Origin: Companilactobacillus crustorum JCM 15951
Lineage (GTDB): Bacteria; Bacillota; Bacilli; Lactobacillales; Lactobacillaceae
Direction of reading: 5' to 3'
Length of the DNA: 64,000 bases
Assembly: GCF_001434585.1 (NCBI RefSeq)
Contig: NZ_AZDB01000002.1
Span: 1 to 64,000, forward strand
In this document: positions 49,030 to 57,759 of the stretch, in pieces
Numbering within the stretch: position 1 is the first letter of the stretch
How the letters are laid out: each line of letters starts with the position of its first letter
Notes under the pieces: generated by a model
Database searches by the model: none
Seen by the model: only the letters and a program-made list of their open reading frames with translations
Told to the model about the DNA's origin: nothing
Translations under genes and position numbers: made by a program

Positions 49030-49866
49030 CTAGTTTAGAACTTTATAATTCCAGGCTGGACTTTCATAACCGTTATAATCTTTCTTAATTTCCTTAGCAA
49101 TATCTTCTGACTGATAAGCCTTAACAATTTTCTTGTAGGTAGCATTATTCTTATCTTTAGCATTAGCTGAAATTATATTAACGTATGGTTTTGACTTAGC
49201 TGTTACTTTTTCGCGATAAATAGCTTTTTTAAGATCTAATTTAGCATCACTGGCAACCCCACTATTAACAGCTGAAGCAGTTACATCATCAAGTGATTTA
49301 GCTGTTTGAGCAGCGTCTAATGCTGAAATTTTTAAATTCAATTTGTTCTCGGTAATATCTTTTAATGTCGGAATTTTAGCATTATCTAGCTTTATCAACC
49401 CGGCACTAGCAAGAAGCTGCAATCCACGACCTTCATTAGTAGCGTCATTAGGAATCGCTATTTTGTCGCCGCTCTTAATTTCACTAAGGCTAGTAACCTT
49501 CTTTGAATACAAAGCCATTGGTGCAATGACAGTTGAACCAATTGACACTATATTAGTCTTATGTTTCTTGTTCCAATCATTTTGAAATGTTAGTGTTTGG
49601 AAAGAATTCAGATCGATTTCGCCTTGTTGTAAAGCGGTATTAGGCTGATTATAATCTGAGAATTCAACAATTTTAATGTTGATGCCTTCTTTTTTTACCT
49701 TCTTAGCAACTGCATTCCAAACTCGATCGTCTGAGCCAGTAACCCCAATTTTTACAGTCTTTTCTTTATTGCTGCTAACCTGACTATTTCCACAAGCAGC
49801 TAATGCAAACAAACCAAATGTAGCAACTGCTAACAAAAGTATTTCCTTAATAATATTCTTTTTCAT
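49030..49866 (-). CDS. metQ: MetQ-type methionine-binding lipoprotein (2)
   Basis: A 278-residue NlpA/MetQ lipoprotein with lipobox ALAACGNS and the family segments VKIGVTGSDDRVW, FSDYNQPNTALQQGEIDLNSFQTLTF and AIPNDATNEGRGLQLLASAGLIKL. I start at MKKNIIKE, preceded by GGAGGAG, rather than six codons upstream. It is the first gene behind the second T-box leader and is followed after 44 bases by a third MetQ gene. Confidence 0.92.
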   Translation of the reverse strand: MKKNIIKEILLLAVATFGLFALAACGNSQVSSNKEKTVKIGVTGSDDRVWNAVAKKVKKEGINIKIVEFSDYNQPNTALQQGEIDLNSFQTLTFQNDWNKKHKTNIVSIGSTVIAPMALYSKKVTSLSEIKSGDKIAIPNDATNEGRGLQLLASAGLIKLDNAKIPTLKDITENKLNLKISALDAAQTAKSLDDVTASAVNSGVASDAKLDLKKAIYREKVTAKSKPYVNIISANAKDKNNATYKKIVKAYQSEDIAKEIKKDYNGYESPAWNYKVLN

Positions 49867-49904
49867 AATTATTCTCCTCCTCAACTAAAAAAGTGCTTCT
49901 ATTC

Positions 49905-50145
49905 AGACAAAATATTGTCCAAAATAGAAGCGCTTTTGCGCGGTACCATTCTATTTCAAAAGTAAACTCACGTTTACTTTTCTCAAAAACATGCGATGCA
50001 TGTGTGTATGATAATGGATACCAGCCATCATCCCCTAAAATATTCAGGAATGCCAATCACGAATCATTTTCATCTACTAATTTGACCTTATCTCAACATT
50101 TAAGGCTTTCTGTACAAATTATGGTAAGCAGATTACTCTATCGCT
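49905..50145 (-). ncRNA. T-box leader 2, probably methionine
   Basis: On the minus strand, AGAATGGTACCGCG is the T-box motif pairing with the tRNA acceptor end. It is followed by a terminator with arms GCGCTTCTATTTTG and its partner ending TAGAAGCACTTTT. Stem I begins with an AGTA motif near 50130. The distal side of stem I has an ATG in a context (ATGGYTGGTAYCC) shared with T-box 1, which I take as the likely specifier. It controls the two downstream metQ genes. Confidence 0.85.
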
Positions 50146-50156
50146 CAAATTGTTAT

Positions 50157-50846
50157 TTAATGTTCTAATTTACGAACCGCAAAATCTCCAATTCCTTGTA
50201 TAACAAAAACTAATACCAAAATGAATAACATAGAAACAATAGTTACATCGTTCTCAAATCGTTGATAACCGACAGAAATGGCCATATTACCAAGACCACC
50301 ACCACCAACAGCACCAGCCATAGCAGTTAAACCAATTAAACTGATAATAGTTAACGTTCCTGAACGAATTAATTCTGGTAAACCTTCACGTAAATAAACT
50401 CTAAAAATGATCTTAATTGGTGATAAACCAATTGCTTCAGCAGCTTCGACCACTCCAGGATCGACTTCAACTAAAGCTAGTTGAACTTGTCTGGCAAAGA
50501 ATGGTGCTGTTCCAATAACTAATGGTACTAAAGCTCCAGTAGGTCCAATAGTTTGACCAACAATCAACTTAGTAAATGGTCCAATAACTGCCAACAAAAT
50601 AATGAAAGGAATCGAACGGAACAGATTGACTAACTTATCTAAAGTATTGTAAAGCACCTTATGAGGTGTAATGCCATCATCAGCTGTAACAACTAATAGG
50701 ATTCCTAGAATAATACCGATAATTCCAGCAAATAATGCACTAACAAAAGTCATATATAATGTTTGCCAAATTGCGGTAACAAAACCATTGTCGCCTTCCC
50801 AGTTAGCGACGACATTCGGTAGAAATTTATTTATTAAATCTGCCAT
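50157..50846 (-). CDS. metP: Methionine ABC transporter permease
   Basis: A 229-residue inner-membrane permease of the MetI/MetP type with five or six helices and the EAA loop VEAAEAIGLSPIKIIFRVYLREGLPELI that docks on MetN. GSIPFIILLAVIGPFTKL-like segments are characteristic. It starts 3 bases after the metN stop, so translation is coupled. Last gene of the metQ-M20-metN-metP operon. Confidence 0.93.
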   Translation of the reverse strand: MADLINKFLPNVVANWEGDNGFVTAIWQTLYMTFVSALFAGIIGIILGILLVVTADDGITPHKVLYNTLDKLVNLFRSIPFIILLAVIGPFTKLIVGQTIGPTGALVPLVIGTAPFFARQVQLALVEVDPGVVEAAEAIGLSPIKIIFRVYLREGLPELIRSGTLTIISLIGLTAMAGAVGGGGLGNMAISVGYQRFENDVTIVSMLFILVLVFVIQGIGDFAVRKLEH

Positions 50847-50849
50847 GAA

Positions 50850-51908
50850 TTATTTGCCTTCTTTCTTTAAGCCAATTTCTTTAACATTCACATTCAAACC
50901 ATTCAGATATTGAATAGCCTCTTCAACTTTTTGATCATCGCCTGTTAAAGCAAATAGCATGATACCAACAGTAGTATTTTGAAGTCTTTCAATATTACTG
51001 AAAAGAATGTTTGCTTCCACTTGGAAACGTTTATACAGTTCAACTACGATAGGCTCATTAGTAGAATCGCCAATATAATTTAATTCAATCAAACGTCCTG
51101 AAAGTTTATCGACAATACCACTCTCACGAATCTCATCTAGAACTGAACCAATATGAGTTGAAGTATTAACAAAATCTTTAGTCAATTGTTGCTTAGGATT
51201 ACCAAAGATTGATAACAAATCGCCTTCTTCAATCAAACGGCCATTTTCCATGACTGAAACCCGATTACAAATCTGCTTAATTGCGTCCATCTCATGAGTA
51301 ATGATCACAATTGTGATTCCTAGTTCCTTATTTAAGCGACCTAATAAATCCAATATTTCAGTGGTTGTCTTTGGATCCAAAGCACTAGTAGCTTCATCGG
51401 AGATCAATATCTCAGGATCATTGGCAAGTGCTCGAGCAATTGCTACACGTTGTTTTTGACCACCAGATAATTGCGATGGATAATTACTAGCTCGATCAGC
51501 CAAACCAACAATATCAAGTAAACGATCGATTTTCTTCTTACGATCAGCTTTGCTCAAACCTGAATCTCTTAATGGAAAATCGACATTTCCATAGACAGTT
51601 AGAGAATTCATCAGATTAAAGTGTTGAAAAATCATTCCAATATTGCGACGAGCCTTCCGTAAATCTTTTTGGCTTAATTGAAGCATATTTTGATTGTTAA
51701 CAATTACTGAACCAGCAGTTGGTTGCTGCAATAAATTAATTACTCGAACCAACGTACTTTTACCAGCACCTGAATAACCGATAACCCCAAAGACATCACC
51801 TTTTTGAACGTCGATTGAAACATCCTTAACAGCTTCAATTGTTTTACCTTCATTTTGAAAAGTAACGTCAATATTTTTAAGCTGAATTATCCCATTTTGT
51901 TCTGCCAT
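50850..51908 (-). CDS. metN: Methionine ABC transporter ATPase
   Basis: A 352-residue cytoplasmic ATPase driving methionine import. Walker A GYSGAGKST, signature LSGGQKQRVAIARAL, Walker B ILISDEATSALDPKTT. The last 80 residues are the NIL domain (GDSTNEPIVVELYKRFQVEANILF) that senses intracellular methionine and inhibits transport. RBS GGAG-like, 7 bases after the M20 peptidase stop. Confidence 0.95.
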   Translation of the reverse strand: MAEQNGIIQLKNIDVTFQNEGKTIEAVKDVSIDVQKGDVFGVIGYSGAGKSTLVRVINLLQQPTAGSVIVNNQNMLQLSQKDLRKARRNIGMIFQHFNLMNSLTVYGNVDFPLRDSGLSKADRKKKIDRLLDIVGLADRASNYPSQLSGGQKQRVAIARALANDPEILISDEATSALDPKTTTEILDLLGRLNKELGITIVIITHEMDAIKQICNRVSVMENGRLIEEGDLLSIFGNPKQQLTKDFVNTSTHIGSVLDEIRESGIVDKLSGRLIELNYIGDSTNEPIVVELYKRFQVEANILFSNIERLQNTTVGIMLFALTGDDQKVEEAIQYLNGLNVNVKEIGLKKEGK

Positions 51909-51915
51909 TTAATAA

Positions 51916-53250
51916 TTACTCCCTTAATTTACTCAAGAATTGATCAAAGAAATCAATAAAATCGAGATAGTCTTGAATTCTAATATTTTCATTTGGTGCA
52001 TGATTGCCAGCCTTAGAATAGCTTACTCCGGTTGAAACAATTGAAGCATGTGTATATTCATTTACTAACTTCATAGGACCCGTACCAGGACTTGAAGGCA
52101 ATGCTTCAACTTTATCCTCGCCACCAAAGAAATCTTTAGCCGTACCAATCAATTTATTAACAATTGGACTATCAAGATCCCAACGATATCCCTTTTCACC
52201 AAGTAGATATTTTACTTTAATATCAGTAAATCCTTGGTCTTTTAAATACTTCTTTAATTTATCAAATAAGTCATGTGGATCTTGGTCTGGTACTAAACGA
52301 AATTCTAATTTAGCGGTTGCAGCCTTAGGAGTAACGGTTTTAACACCTTCACCTTCCCAGCCACTGCTAATTCCCTCTATATTAATAGTAGGATTAAACG
52401 TTAAATTATAATTAACTGACTTATTCTTCAATAATGGTACTTGTAAATTCCATTTAGCCTTTAAATCAGGTGTTGCAGCTTTATTAACCAAATCAATTTC
52501 TTTTTGAGTTGGTTCTACAACATCATCATAGAAACCAGGTATCTTAATGTCGCCCTCTGGAGTTCTCAAGGCATCTAAAGCTTGAGCTAGTCTCCAAGTA
52601 GCAGAATCAACTACTGCAGCGAATGATGAATGCAAATCGATATCGGCTGAAGTTGCTTCTAGCTCGAAACAAAGCACACCTTTATTTCCACCAGTAAAAT
52701 TAAATTGTTCACGTTCATTCTTGTAACCCGATTCCCAAATTACCAAATCAGCACCTAAAAGATCATGATATTTTTTTAAATAGTCTTCCAAATGACGGCT
52801 AGCAACCTCTTCTTGACCTTCAATCAAAAATTTAATATTGCAAGGAAGATCACCATGTTCTTGACGATAAATATTTAAAGCAGCGATTCGGCTAATCAAA
52901 TCAGCCTTACAATCAGAAACTCCACGACCAATAAATTTATCATCGGTTATTTTCAATTGAAACGGATCTGAATTCCAAAGATCAAGCGGTTCTGCTGGTT
53001 GAACATCATAGTGATTATAGATCAGAATCGTGGTATTACTTGGCTCTTTAGGTTTGATTTCAGCAAAGACAACTGGATATTCATATTCATCCCAAACTTG
53101 AACATCTGCTCCAAAATCTTTTAATAAATTCTTGAGGAATTCGGCTGTCTCAGTAATAGATTGATTCTTTGCTGAAACTGATGGTAGTGCAATATATTTC
53201 TTTAAATTTTCAATCGAATTCTGAATTAATGGATCTGATAATTTTGACAT
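51916..53250 (-). CDS. M20 family metallopeptidase in the methionine operon
   Basis: A 444-residue zinc aminoacylase/dipeptidase-like enzyme. Metal ligands are visible in YNHYDVQPAEPLDLW (His, Asp), the GRGVSDCKAD segment (bridging Asp) and LIEGQEEVASRH (catalytic Glu). It fits the M20 dipeptidases that trim peptides or N-acyl amino acids. Its place between metQ and metN suggests it releases methionine from dipeptides or N-acyl-methionine, an inference from context. Confidence 0.88.
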   Translation of the reverse strand: MSKLSDPLIQNSIENLKKYIALPSVSAKNQSITETAEFLKNLLKDFGADVQVWDEYEYPVVFAEIKPKEPSNTTILIYNHYDVQPAEPLDLWNSDPFQLKITDDKFIGRGVSDCKADLISRIAALNIYRQEHGDLPCNIKFLIEGQEEVASRHLEDYLKKYHDLLGADLVIWESGYKNEREQFNFTGGNKGVLCFELEATSADIDLHSSFAAVVDSATWRLAQALDALRTPEGDIKIPGFYDDVVEPTQKEIDLVNKAATPDLKAKWNLQVPLLKNKSVNYNLTFNPTINIEGISSGWEGEGVKTVTPKAATAKLEFRLVPDQDPHDLFDKLKKYLKDQGFTDIKVKYLLGEKGYRWDLDSPIVNKLIGTAKDFFGGEDKVEALPSSPGTGPMKLVNEYTHASIVSTGVSYSKAGNHAPNENIRIQDYLDFIDFFDQFLSKLRE

Positions 53251-53279
53251 TAGAAAACCTCCTCATTTTAAAACATCAA

Positions 53280-54104
53280 TTAAAACTTAGCATTCCAAGC
53301 AGGAATTTCATTTCCGCCATATACTTTCTTGATAGCTTTTTCTACATCTTTACTTTGGAAAGCTTTAACAACTTTCTTGTAAGTCTTGTTATTCTTATCT
53401 TTCTTTTGAGCAACGATAATATTGATCCAAGGAATTGAATTCTTGTTGATCTTTTCTGTTACAACAGCCTTCTTAGGATTCAACTTAGCATCATTTGCAA
53501 CATTACCATTCACGATAGAAGCTGTTACATCGCCAACAACTCGAGCTGTTTGAGCTGCGTCAACTGTAGTAAATTTCAAATTTAATTTATTTTCAGTAAT
53601 ATCCTTTGTTGATGGTAAAGTCTTGCTATCATTTAATTTTAAAATACCGTTATACTCAAGTAATTGTAATGCACGAGCTTCATTAGAAGCATCATTAGGA
53701 ATAGCAATTTTATCACCATTCTTTAATTGACTAAGCTTAGTGATTTTCTTTGAATACATAGCCATTGGTTGAATAACTGTCTTACCAATTGATACTAGGT
53801 CTGTATGATGTGCCTTGTTCCATGAATTTAGAAAATCTGTATGTTGATAAGCATTGATATCGACTTCCCCTTGACTCAATGCTGTATTAGGTTGGTTATA
53901 ATCATTAAAAGTTTTAATTTGTAAGTTGATTCCTTCACTCTTAACCTTCTTTTGAACAACCTTCCAGATTGTTTCATCTGATGGATTAATACCAACCTTT
54001 ACGGTTTTACCACTGTTTTGATTTCCACAGCCAGCTAAAACAAAAATAAATAATGCTGTAAAAGCTAATAAAATAACCTTGCCAAACTTTTTGAATTTAC
54101 TCAT
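53280..54104 (-). CDS. metQ: MetQ-type methionine-binding lipoprotein (1)
   Basis: A 274-residue NlpA/MetQ lipoprotein with lipobox VLAGCGNQ and segments VKVGINPSDETIW, FNDYNQPNTALSQGEVDINAYQHTDFL and AIPNDASNEARALQLLEYNGILKL. I start at MSKFKK behind AAGGTGG. It is the first gene of the transporter operon under T-box 1. The AYQHTDFL pocket segment is the classical MetQ form, while the two other copies have FQTLTF or FQTFTF, so this one is the best candidate for ordinary methionine. Confidence 0.93.
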   Translation of the reverse strand: MSKFKKFGKVILLAFTALFIFVLAGCGNQNSGKTVKVGINPSDETIWKVVQKKVKSEGINLQIKTFNDYNQPNTALSQGEVDINAYQHTDFLNSWNKAHHTDLVSIGKTVIQPMAMYSKKITKLSQLKNGDKIAIPNDASNEARALQLLEYNGILKLNDSKTLPSTKDITENKLNLKFTTVDAAQTARVVGDVTASIVNGNVANDAKLNPKKAVVTEKINKNSIPWINIIVAQKKDKNNKTYKKVVKAFQSKDVEKAIKKVYGGNEIPAWNAKF

Positions 54105-54164
54105 ATTTTTTCCCACCTTGTCTAAAATACTTAACCAACTAAAAACATCTTATTAAAACAAAAA

Positions 54165-54435
54165 AAGTCGCTTCTAAAACGAACTATTAAAAGTTCTATT
54201 TTAGAAGCGACTCCTCGCGGTACCATTCTAATTCGGAATAAATTTACACTTATCCCCTTAACAACGCACAGATTATCTATACGCGTGTACTGTAAAGGGT
54301 ACCAACCATTGCATCTTTATCCTGAAGGATTCAGCGCACCAATCACGGGTCATTTTCATTCAAGTCGTTGCCCTCATCTCAGCAAATAGAGGTTTTCTGT
54401 ACAAACGAGATTGAATTACTTCCCCCGATCAATTT
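54165..54435 (-). ncRNA. T-box leader 1, probably methionine
   Basis: On the minus strand AGAATGGTACCGCG is the T-box motif, followed by a terminator with arms GTCGCTTCTAAAA and TTTTAGAAGCGAC and a T run. Stem I starts near 54410 with AAGTA. The specifier region contains ATG in the context ATGGTTGGTACC, consistent with tRNA-Met. Uncharged tRNA-Met would allow read-through into metQ-M20-metNP. Confidence 0.87.
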
Positions 54436-54772
54436 GTTTAATAAATATCTTTTGTTAATCGTTGGTTAGATAATACAATCTAATTTTTGAAATGTCAATT
54501 GATAAAATTAGATTTTTAATTCTATCTTTCTAATATTATTTTTAATGCCAAATGTTATTTATAAACTCTATGATGTTAAAAGCCTTATTTTTAAATAGAT
54601 TGAGACATTTGACGTTATAGGATTTATAACGCCATATCAATATATATTTTAAATATAAAAATATTTAGAAATTATTTTTATTTGTTTTTAAATTAGAAAA
54701 CATTAGATATTAATTAATATTTTCACTTCTCTCAATTGAAACAAACGTCAACTTCAAAACACTATTTTAAAC
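54436..54772. other. AT-rich gap without a gene
   Basis: Very AT-rich DNA holding the T-box 1 promoter region. The only structure I see is a small palindrome, CGTTATA-GGATT-TATAACG at 54613-54631, whose role is unknown. Confidence 0.5.
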
Positions 54773-54806
54773 AAAAAAGAATCCTCACCTATGAGAATTC
54801 TTTCAT
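54773..54806 (-). terminator. Terminator of the LysM-3D gene
   Basis: AAAGAATCCTC and GAGAATTCTTT form a hairpin followed by T-rich DNA on the minus strand, just past the LysM-3D gene. Confidence 0.6.
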
Positions 54807-54819
54807 TATCTATTAATAA

Positions 54820-55545
54820 TTATGACAACACTTCAACAGATGCTGTTGTAACACCATATGATGGAATTGATGAACTTGGCATAGCAACGTCTAATTGTTG
54901 TGAATTGCTGTTAGCAAATGTTCCTGTATCATTAACAGTTCTGTATAGTACAGTACCGTCAGCTAAAGTAATCTTCAATTGTGTTCCCTTAGGGAAGACT
55001 GAAAGGTTAGCAGCAACACCGCCATAACCCATATCAGAACCTAGAACTGAAGGATCATAGAAGGAAATCTTAAATGTTCCTTGTGATGTTCCAGTTGTAG
55101 TACTTGTTGATTGAGTTGTGCTATCTTGTGAAGTTGTATCAGTAGTTGCTTGTTGTGTTGAGTCAGTAGCTGCTTGTTGTGTTGAGTCAGTAGCTGTAGT
55201 TGCAGTAGCATCACTTGTTGTGTCTGTTGCTGCTTGTGTAGTAGCTGCTGTATCAGTTGTTGTGTCTGTTGTATTTGTTGTATCAGTAGTTGTAGCACCT
55301 GGCAATGTGATTGTTTCGCCTGGATAGATTAAGTCAAATCCGCCAACTTCACGTCCGTTAGCTTGTTCTAGGGCAGAAATGCTAATTCCATTAGCTGCTG
55401 CGATACTCTTGTATGTATCACCTTTTTCAACTGTAACTGTACTTCCGTTTGTAACGGCAGCTTGTACTGTACTAGTTGTTGATGAAGCAAGAATTCCTGT
55501 TAAAGCCATTGCACTTACTAAAGCGATAGATAAAACTTTTTTCAT
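54820..55545 (-). CDS. Secreted LysM and 3D-domain protein
   Basis: A 241-residue exported protein. A signal peptide (residues 1-29, cleavage after VQAA) is followed by one LysM (residues 36-80, VTVEKGDTYKSIAAANGISISALEQAN), a 75-residue Thr/Ala/Gln/Asp linker of repeated TDTT and TQQATDS units, and a 3D domain (LGSDMGYGGVAANLSVFPKGTQLKI ... VNDTGTFANSNSQQLDVAMP). It is anchored to peptidoglycan by LysM and probably remodels the wall. The 3D domain is about 70% like that of the 28-kb protein. Confidence 0.9.
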   Translation of the reverse strand: MKKVLSIALVSAMALTGILASSTTSTVQAAVTNGSTVTVEKGDTYKSIAAANGISISALEQANGREVGGFDLIYPGETITLPGATTTDTTNTTDTTTDTAATTQAATDTTSDATATTATDSTQQAATDSTQQATTDTTSQDSTTQSTSTTTGTSQGTFKISFYDPSVLGSDMGYGGVAANLSVFPKGTQLKITLADGTVLYRTVNDTGTFANSNSQQLDVAMPSSSIPSYGVTTASVEVLS

Positions 55546-55716
55546 AAATTAATTACATCCTTATATTTTAAAATTATTGAGCTCTCTCAATTGCTATGGT
55601 GCTATACTAACAGGTCAGTGTTACATAACAATGTCTGCAAAGTTACATTTTCCCTGATTTATGTAATTTAAGTAACGTTATTGAAATATTTATATTTTAG
55701 GTAATAAGTACTTTTA

Positions 55717-55745
55717 TTGTCATGGCTATATATTCATGCTATAGT
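55717..55745 (+). promoter_or_regulatory. YitT promoter directly abutting the start codon
   Basis: TTGTCA (55717-55722), a 17-base spacer and TATAGT (55740-55745) form a strong promoter. The transcription start is expected at about 55752-55753, which is the A of the ATG. Confidence 0.6.
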
Positions 55746-55752
55746 TATATAT

Positions 55753-56352
55753 ATGAAGAATAAGAAAAGATTGTCCGCAAAACTACTAATAATGTTAGTT
55801 GCTTTGGAACTTATCGCATTCAGTTTAAATATGTTCTTCGAGCCGCACAGTATTGCAGCCGGTGGTGCCACTGGAATTGCAATATTGTTGCAAGCAGGAT
55901 GGAAAATCCCAACATTCATCTCGGTTCTTGTCATAAATATTGTGATGTTAGTACTGGCTTACTTGCATTTAGATCGTCAAACAACGGTTAAATTAGCACT
56001 TGGAAGTTTTATGCTTCCACTATTGTTATATATCACACCTGTTTATAATTTGATTCCTAATAATAGAGTTGTCTCTATAGTAGTAGGAAGTGTTATTTTC
56101 GGAATTGGTTTAGCAATTTTATATACATTGAATATGTCTAGCGGTGGTACAACTGTTCCACCTATGATTATCCACAAAAGCTTCGGGGTAGATAAATACA
56201 TCAGTCTTTTTGTAATTGATGCTATTGTCTGTTTAGGTAATATTGCTCTAACAGATATTATTTCTTTTCTCCTAGCCGTCATGTCTGTTGGAATTTCCAG
56301 TTTAGCCATTAAGGGCTTTGGAATTTTTCATCAAAAACATATTACACAATAA
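55753..56352 (+). CDS. YitT family membrane protein, probably leaderless
   Basis: A 199-residue membrane protein with five or six helices and the YitT core (FFEPHSIAAGGATGIAILL, GTTVPPMIIHKSFGVDKYISLFVID). It lacks the C-terminal DUF2179 domain of longer YitT proteins. I place the start at MKNKKRL, because an upstream in-frame start would lie inside the promoter; no Shine-Dalgarno sequence precedes it and the promoter ends just upstream. Function unknown; the family is presumed to be transporters. Confidence 0.8.
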   Translation: MKNKKRLSAKLLIMLVALELIAFSLNMFFEPHSIAAGGATGIAILLQAGWKIPTFISVLVINIVMLVLAYLHLDRQTTVKLALGSFMLPLLLYITPVYNLIPNNRVVSIVVGSVIFGIGLAILYTLNMSSGGTTVPPMIIHKSFGVDKYISLFVIDAIVCLGNIALTDIISFLLAVMSVGISSLAIKGFGIFHQKHITQ

Positions 56353-56402
56353 AAGGCGCACATATCAAAGCAGATCGTGTTTTGACATATGCACCTTTTT
56401 TT
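56350..56402. terminator. Bidirectional terminator after YitT
   Basis: AAAGG-GCACATATCAAA and TTTGACATATGC-CCTTTTTTT form a long hairpin between the convergent YitT and SmpA-like genes. Confidence 0.75.
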
Positions 56403-57057
56403 ATTTGAGATTTTGTTGTTCTAAATCGATGATTTTATTGTTAGAAACTTCAACTTTAATTAAAGCATCTTCACTAGAATCAGCTTCATCCAAATCTGAT
56501 TCATAAGTTAAAGTCTTAATTCCGTTTGTATCCGAATAATCATCTGGATCACCTAAGATATTCAACACTTGGTTATAACTATCGCCATTTTTTAATTCAT
56601 TAAAATCAGCCAAGGTTAAAAGTTTCTTCCTATCTATGTTTAAACCTTGAATCGATTTTGCTGTGGCTTTATTTTTTTCAAAAGTTATCTGAATTGAAAT
56701 ATTATTTTTACCATCAATTCCATTCCAAATTAAGTTTTCGACTTTACCGTTAGTATCGATTTGTTGAGATGAAGCTGGATTCCCTAGTAAATCAATAACC
56801 ATCTTTTTGCTAAAACCCTTTTTACCAGCTTTTATAGAATTATATCTATCTACTAATGAGGTACTTTCTTTAATTTCCTTTTTTTCTGATTTGGCCGCAT
56901 CTTTACTTTGGCTAGCCGTAGCTTGATCAGCTTTGCCCTTATAGACTGAATAATTAGAAATATAAGTCGTCGCTGATACAATAATAAAAATGGAGAGGAT
57001 TATAATCCAAAATGAATTCTTTTTGTAAAAAGGTTTGTTTTCATTTTCTTCTGTCAT
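56401..57057 (-). CDS. Membrane-anchored SmpA/DUF3862-like protein
   Basis: A 218-residue protein with one N-terminal membrane helix (residues 14-34), a Lys/Ala/Ser-rich linker to about 75, and an extracellular part with two BLIP/SmpA-like repeats (GFSKKMVIDLLGNPASS and KNGDSYNQVLNILGDPDDYSD). Gram-positive relatives are often annotated DUF3862; function unknown. I start at MTEENEN, seven bases after GGAGG. It is divergent from ssrA. Confidence 0.75.
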   Translation of the reverse strand: MTEENENKPFYKKNSFWIIILSIFIIVSATTYISNYSVYKGKADQATASQSKDAAKSEKKEIKESTSLVDRYNSIKAGKKGFSKKMVIDLLGNPASSQQIDTNGKVENLIWNGIDGKNNISIQITFEKNKATAKSIQGLNIDRKKLLTLADFNELKNGDSYNQVLNILGDPDDYSDTNGIKTLTYESDLDEADSSEDALIKVEVSNNKIIDLEQQNLK

Positions 57058-57154
57058 TTTCATACCTCCATTTACAATACATATTTTAACAACATTAAAT
57101 GAAAGTAGCACCATCAAAGCATTAATATTTTATATATAGTAAGATACATACTAT

Positions 57155-57183
57155 TTGCTTATTATATAAAATTCAGTTATCAT
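57155..57183 (+). promoter_or_regulatory. Putative ssrA promoter
   Basis: TTGCTT, a 17-base spacer and TATCAT lie about 20 bases before the mature 5' end of tmRNA. Confidence 0.5.
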
Positions 57184-57201
57184 GTCTAAGTGAACATCTT
57201 T

Positions 57202-57566
57202 GGGGGTGTTCTGGATTCGACATGTGTAGTAGCGTGCAGGCTGCACTTAGGGCCCTGCGTCCCTTTAAAACGTACAGTTTATTATAACTGCAAAAAATAA
57301 TAATTCTTACGCATTAGCTGCCTAAAAACAGTCTAAGCGTGATCCGTTCTGACTTTGCCTAAGGGTTAGAAATGGGTCTCAAATTAATTAGGCTACGTTT
57401 GACTATGCATTCTGAATAGTTAAAAAGAGAGTATCGGAATAGCCATTATGGTTAGCCTGGTTGTATGGCGTTCATAGTGGCGAACTTTTAAATGATACAA
57501 CTATGAGTGTAGACGCTTGCATAGCATTATGCTTGGACAGGGGTTCAATTCCCCTCACCTCCACTA
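57202..57566 (+). ncRNA. ssrA: tmRNA
   Basis: The 5' end GGGGGTG pairs with CACCTCC near the 3' end to form the tRNA-like acceptor stem, and GGTTCAATTCC is the T arm. The tag reading frame at 57290-57325 reads AKNNNSYALAA followed by TAA, a typical lactobacillar proteolysis tag. The final CCA is not encoded (ACTA follows the stem). It rescues stalled ribosomes with SmpB. Its 3' end is a common phage attachment site, and prophage DNA follows. Confidence 0.97.
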
Positions 57567-57570
57567 AGCA

Positions 57571-57627
57571 AAAAATAACCAGTTATATCGAGTGCTTAAA
57601 GCATTGATATAGCTGGTTTTTTATTTA
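57571..57627 (+). terminator. ssrA terminator
   Basis: AACCAGTTATATC and GATATAGCTGGTTTTTTATT form a strong hairpin directly behind the tmRNA gene. Confidence 0.8.
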
Positions 57628-57661
57628 TTTTGATAGTTTTAAGAATTAATGAATAACATCT

Positions 57662-57685
57662 TTTTGGTAGTCATTTTGGTAGTCA
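57662..57685. repeat. Tandem 12-bp repeat near the putative attachment end
   Basis: TTTTGGTAGTCA occurs twice in perfect tandem, 100 bases past the tmRNA 3' end. Short direct repeats at this position resemble integrase arm-type binding sites. Confidence 0.6.
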
Positions 57686-57730
57686 AATGGTACCAATTTG
57701 AAATAACAATATTACTGGCTGGGGCGGTTG

Positions 57731-57759
57731 CCATCACATTTTCTATGTGGTGGTTTTTT
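57731..57759 (+). terminator. Hairpin with T run
   Basis: CCATCACAT and ATGTGGTGG followed by TTTTTT form a terminator-like hairpin in the gene-poor stretch behind the attachment region. Confidence 0.55.

Noticed and set aside
54613-54631. Palindrome CGTTATA-GGATT-TATAACG as an operator
   Set aside because: It is single, far from any start codon and in very AT-rich DNA; chance is a fair explanation.
55041-55327. Gln-rich and Val-rich frames overlapping the LysM-3D gene
   Set aside because: They are frame shadows of the Thr/Ala/Gln linker repeats in the real gene.
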